Source of the DNA: Ignavibacteriota bacterium
GTDB taxonomy: Bacteria > Bacteroidota > Ignavibacteria > Tepidaquicellales > Tepidaquicellaceae
Direction: 5' to 3'
Assembly: GCA_026390735.1 (NCBI GenBank)
Contig: JAPLFJ010000051.1
Location: forward strand, 1 to 64,000
Length of the DNA: 64,000 bases
Each line of letters begins with the position of its first letter. Position 1 is the first letter of the stretch. Of the stretch, positions 61,171 to 64,000 are shown piece after piece. The position numbers and the translations under genes were made by a program. The notes under the pieces are model-generated. The model was not told the origin of the DNA. It searched no databases and worked only from the letters and a program-made list of their open reading frames with translations.

Positions 61171-63123
61171 TTACTTAATTAACACCATACGCTTAACGCT
61201 AATAAAATCACCGCTCTGAATCTTGTAGAAATAAACACCGCTTGAAAGTACTGAACCGTTAAAGTCAACAGAGTAATATCCAGCCTGTTTTACTTCGCTT
61301 ACAAGTGTCTGAATTTCTCTTCCCGTAATGTCATAAATCTTCAAAGTCACGAATCCTTGCTTAGGCAATGCAAAGTTTATCTTTGTAACAGGGTTGAATG
61401 GGTTTGGATAGTTCTGGGAGAGATTGAATTGTTTAGGGGTTTCGGGATTAACAACGAATCCATCTCCATCACCACCCTGTAATGTTCTATATTTCATTTC
61501 AGGCGATGGATCTGATTCCTGATTGTCCAAATCCGAAGATGTAACTTTATAAACTAAAGAAGTATAATACGATGGAGGCAGAAAACAATCTTCATAAACA
61601 ATTTCATCATAGTCTATAAATTCATTGTATTGATTATTCAAAGTTGCTACCAATTGATACTGATAATAACCTTCTAATCTTTTGTAAATCTTATATTCTT
61701 TAAAATCAAGTTCGCTTCGATTATTAAACTTTATTAATGGATGATAATTAACTCCATCTTTGTAAGCTCTTCTTTCAACTGCCGGTGGAGCTGGTTTAGG
61801 ATTTGAGTAGTTATCAGTTGGGTTAAATCTTGTGATACCTTCGATGTCCCATAACTGTTGATTATTGTATGTTATTGCCCTAGCACCGTTAATTAAAAGA
61901 GAAATACCTCCCTTACCGTTCAGGTCTGCGGCTATTGACTTCACTGGTTCCTGAAAATGTTCAAAAGATTGATTTGGAGTTGAGGTAAAACTGCCATCCT
62001 GATTGATGAATATGCTTGCTTTTTGAGTTGAAGAGATAATCAAATCATTAAACCCGTCAACGTTAAAGTCAGCAATACTGATTGCAGGTCTAAACGATAT
62101 TGCAGAACTATTCTGAATCGTTATACTTGCACTGTTTCCGAAATAATCACCTGATTTAGTGTTCAGAAATATTTGCACCCTTGAACTTGGCCCGCTAACA
62201 AATTCCGAAAGGATAATATCGTTATAGCCGTCGTTGTTAACATCTTCGACAGCAACGTCGAAGATAGTATATCCGGGTGTAATAGTTTTTGTAAGAACCA
62301 GATGGTTATTATCATCGTTAGAGAAAATTTTGACAGTATTATCGTCTTTGACTATCAAATCCGGTTTTCCAGGTGACTGATTGCCGAATAAATAAGCACC
62401 ATCAGATTCGTTTATTCTTTTAACGATTAACTTCGGGAATAAACCCGGTGCATTTACTTCAGCGTCATAATATGAAGTTTCGCCAATGTAAGGATATACA
62501 TCACCGTTTGCTTTATAAATAGAAACAAAGTATCTTGTAACTCCTTTTATAACTAAGCTTCTGTAAACGAATACGTCTTCTAAAATATCTTGCCAATTAA
62601 ATTCCCCGGCTGCAGTATAGTAGCCGTTTGAATAGACGAAGGATTGTCCTTCAACTACAGAGGCATCGTTGTTTACGAGAAACAGTTTCAGGGCATCATC
62701 TTTAAGGACTACAAAGTCTTTTAGTTTAGGATGCTGAACAATTGAACTTCTGATTTTAGCGAATGCGAGACCTTTGTTAAACACAACGTTTGAAGGTGGT
62801 GTTTGCAGAAAAATCTGGTTATCACCTCCGAAATTTATGTTACCTGAGTTTTCATTCCAGCCACAAAACGAATGAAATTCCTGAACTGGGGGTGCATACA
62901 ATGTGTAGTTTACAACCTGCACTAAGTCGGGCTTATAGTTATTTGCTGCATCGAGCGTGATATTGCCAAGCCCTAAGTAAATAGTTCTCAGGTCAGTAGA
63001 GTTTATATTCTGCGGATAACTGCTTACAAATTGTTGTTCTGCATCGAGGTAAGTTTGTGAATAAGTCTGACCCGTTAATGCTAAGATTATTACTGTTAAT
63101 AATATCAAATGAATTTTTTTCAT
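61171..63123 (-). CDS. Secreted FG-GAP/VCBS-repeat protein with T9SS sorting domain
   Basis: This 650-residue protein has a signal peptide (IHLILLTVIILALTGQTYSQ). FG-GAP/VCBS-like calcium-binding repeats follow in the middle (VAVEDVNNDGYNDIILSEFV; SIADFNVDGFNDLIISSTQK), then a fibronectin-like segment (YKIYKRLEGYYQYQLVATLN), and the C-terminus is a T9SS type A domain (NYPNPFNPVTKINFALPKQG, terminal KRMVLIK). It is an extracellular or surface protein, probably involved in binding. An IS element lies directly upstream and may have displaced its promoter. Confidence 0.87.
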   Translation of the reverse strand: MKKIHLILLTVIILALTGQTYSQTYLDAEQQFVSSYPQNINSTDLRTIYLGLGNITLDAANNYKPDLVQVVNYTLYAPPVQEFHSFCGWNENSGNINFGGDNQIFLQTPPSNVVFNKGLAFAKIRSSIVQHPKLKDFVVLKDDALKLFLVNNDASVVEGQSFVYSNGYYTAAGEFNWQDILEDVFVYRSLVIKGVTRYFVSIYKANGDVYPYIGETSYYDAEVNAPGLFPKLIVKRINESDGAYLFGNQSPGKPDLIVKDDNTVKIFSNDDNNHLVLTKTITPGYTIFDVAVEDVNNDGYNDIILSEFVSGPSSRVQIFLNTKSGDYFGNSASITIQNSSAISFRPAISIADFNVDGFNDLIISSTQKASIFINQDGSFTSTPNQSFEHFQEPVKSIAADLNGKGGISLLINGARAITYNNQQLWDIEGITRFNPTDNYSNPKPAPPAVERRAYKDGVNYHPLIKFNNRSELDFKEYKIYKRLEGYYQYQLVATLNNQYNEFIDYDEIVYEDCFLPPSYYTSLVYKVTSSDLDNQESDPSPEMKYRTLQGGDGDGFVVNPETPKQFNLSQNYPNPFNPVTKINFALPKQGFVTLKIYDITGREIQTLVSEVKQAGYYSVDFNGSVLSSGVYFYKIQSGDFISVKRMVLIK

Positions 63124-63164
63124 TGAATATTTTGTTTAAATTTTAAATAGGGGCTTGGCTTAAT

Positions 63165-64000
63165 TATTTACTGAAGTTACGCAAAACTATCTTTAGGTAA
63201 ATTCAAAGCCCAATTAAAGTTTTTAGGCACAACACAATCATAAAAGACCATTCGAATTTTATAAATAGTACTAATGCTCATTTTAATTCTAAATTCTTCA
63301 AGTTTGCAAAAAGCAATTAAGGTTAAACAAATATGATTTATCTGTGCAATCTGACTTCTTGACGAGCACCCTTCAATTCTTAATTCTGATTTTAGAATTT
63401 TAAAAAACTCTTCAACAAGTTGACGTTTTTTGTATAGTTTTTTAACAGCAGTTGATGTTAAACTAATATCGCTTGAAGCCCAATAATTACCGTTATCATT
63501 GACAATTAACGCTTTTATGCCTTCGCTTAGTTTACCAACTTTATTACCGTATCTATAAGTGAAAGTATCTCTGACCTGTAATTTATCAACGAGCCGATTG
63601 GGTTTAAGTTTTACTATCCAGTGCCATTTTAACTTACGAATAAGTTTTAGTAATTTTGCAGCTCCATAGAAAGAATCCATCAATACATAGTCAGGTTTTA
63701 TTCTAAGTGTCCTTTTTGCTTCTTTTAAAATCTCCATGGCTAAATCTAATCGGGATTTATTGTCTTCTTTTTTCCATATTTTAAATCCTATGGGGAAACG
63801 GGTGTTACCGTCAGTCCAAATGACAAAAACCACATTTAGGCCGTAAAGATATTTTGCATCGCCACTGGAATATAACCAGCTTAGTATTTCAAGCTCTTTA
63901 CTAAACGGTTTTGCTATCACTGTATCATCAATAATCAAATAACTTGTTCTGTGTTTCTTTTTGTTGTTTATTTTAAAAGAACTGGTTTTTTTAACTAAAT
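63165..64000 (-). mobile_element. IS4-family insertion sequence, 3' part, cut by window edge
   Basis: The transposase frame ends at 63177 inside a sequence that reads, on the minus strand, GTTTTGCGTAACTTCAG, which looks like a terminal inverted repeat. The other end and the target-site duplication lie outside the window. The exact boundary is therefore uncertain by several bases. Confidence 0.6.
63177..64000 (-). CDS. IS4-family DDE transposase (partial, 5' end outside window)
   Basis: The frame stays open to the window edge (upstream residues KTSSFKINNKKKHRTSY), so the TTG near 63938 is not the real start. The catalytic residues are visible: Asp in LIIDDTVIAKP, Asp in YVLMDSFYGA, and the C1 signature Y-x2-R-x3-E-x6-K as YKKRQLVEEFFKILK, which defines IS4-type transposases. 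No frameshift is seen in the visible 275 codons. Confidence 0.92.
   Translation of the reverse strand, partial: LVKKTSSFKINNKKKHRTSYLIIDDTVIAKPFSKELEILSWLYSSGDAKYLYGLNVVFVIWTDGNTRFPIGFKIWKKEDNKSRLDLAMEILKEAKRTLRIKPDYVLMDSFYGAAKLLKLIRKLKWHWIVKLKPNRLVDKLQVRDTFTYRYGNKVGKLSEGIKALIVNDNGNYWASSDISLTSTAVKKLYKKRQLVEEFFKILKSELRIEGCSSRSQIAQINHICLTLIAFCKLEEFRIKMSISTIYKIRMVFYDCVVPKNFNWALNLPKDSFA

Overview
The window looks like chromosomal DNA of a low-GC, free-living member of the Bacteroidota/Chlorobi group, most likely an Ignavibacteria-type lineage. The main clue is a set of six secreted proteins that end in the type IX secretion (T9SS) type A sorting domain, each with the core NFPNPFNPST or YPNPFNPTT and a terminal KRM-basic tail. 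The housekeeping genes (uvrB, mazG, thrS-infC-rpmI-rplT, sufBCDSE) and usable Shine-Dalgarno sequences fit this. No database search was possible, so the taxonomy is inferred from protein style.

Layout. 0-4.7 kb: a minus-strand chain of secreted Ycf48-like propeller proteins behind a dimethylformamidase-like protein, built by tandem duplication and joined by ATGA overlaps; a possible HEARO/omega RNA end lies at the left edge. 4.9-12.8 kb: a compact minus-strand operon mazG-NUDIX-dacB-clpS-TPR protein-uvrB-secreted protein. 12.9-14.7 kb: thpR and a secreted SGNH hydrolase on the plus strand. 14.7-20 kb: a signalling operon with a FIST sensor and two kinases. 20.5-26.3 kb: two large T9SS cargo proteins, one an M6-like metalloprotease. 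27-28 kb: three small unknown genes. 28.7-33 kb: GH92 glycosidase, aquaporin Z and a YciI-like protein. 33.1-36.7 kb: rplT, rpmI, infC (AUU start), thrS and tRNA-Val. 37.2-43.6 kb: the complete SUF iron-sulfur assembly set with a SufT-like protein, then a small metal chaperone. 43.7-47.4 kb: a Phd/RelE toxin-antitoxin pair and an overlapping methyltransferase / Kir channel / GH26 operon.

47.5-64 kb is accessory. It holds three divergent paralogues of a DUF6266-like family, a sigma-like / small protein / ImmA-IrrE module, an XRE / ImmA-IrrE / PIN operon with a clear operator, and a broken RHS polymorphic-toxin locus whose C-terminal tip is a metzincin-type protease followed by a candidate immunity gene and an orphan RHS fragment. 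YegP and HNH genes, another T9SS cargo gene and an IS4-family transposase at the right edge follow.

Intergenic DNA is heavily colonised by several families of short dispersed repeats and hairpins. Some of these touch genes: one supplies the apparent start codon of the metalloprotease gene, others break the RHS gene, and one sits in frame inside the RHS fragment. The candidates for an undescribed system are the two adjacent ImmA/IrrE modules (51.3-55.4 kb) and the RHS-metzincin locus (55.4-59.9 kb).
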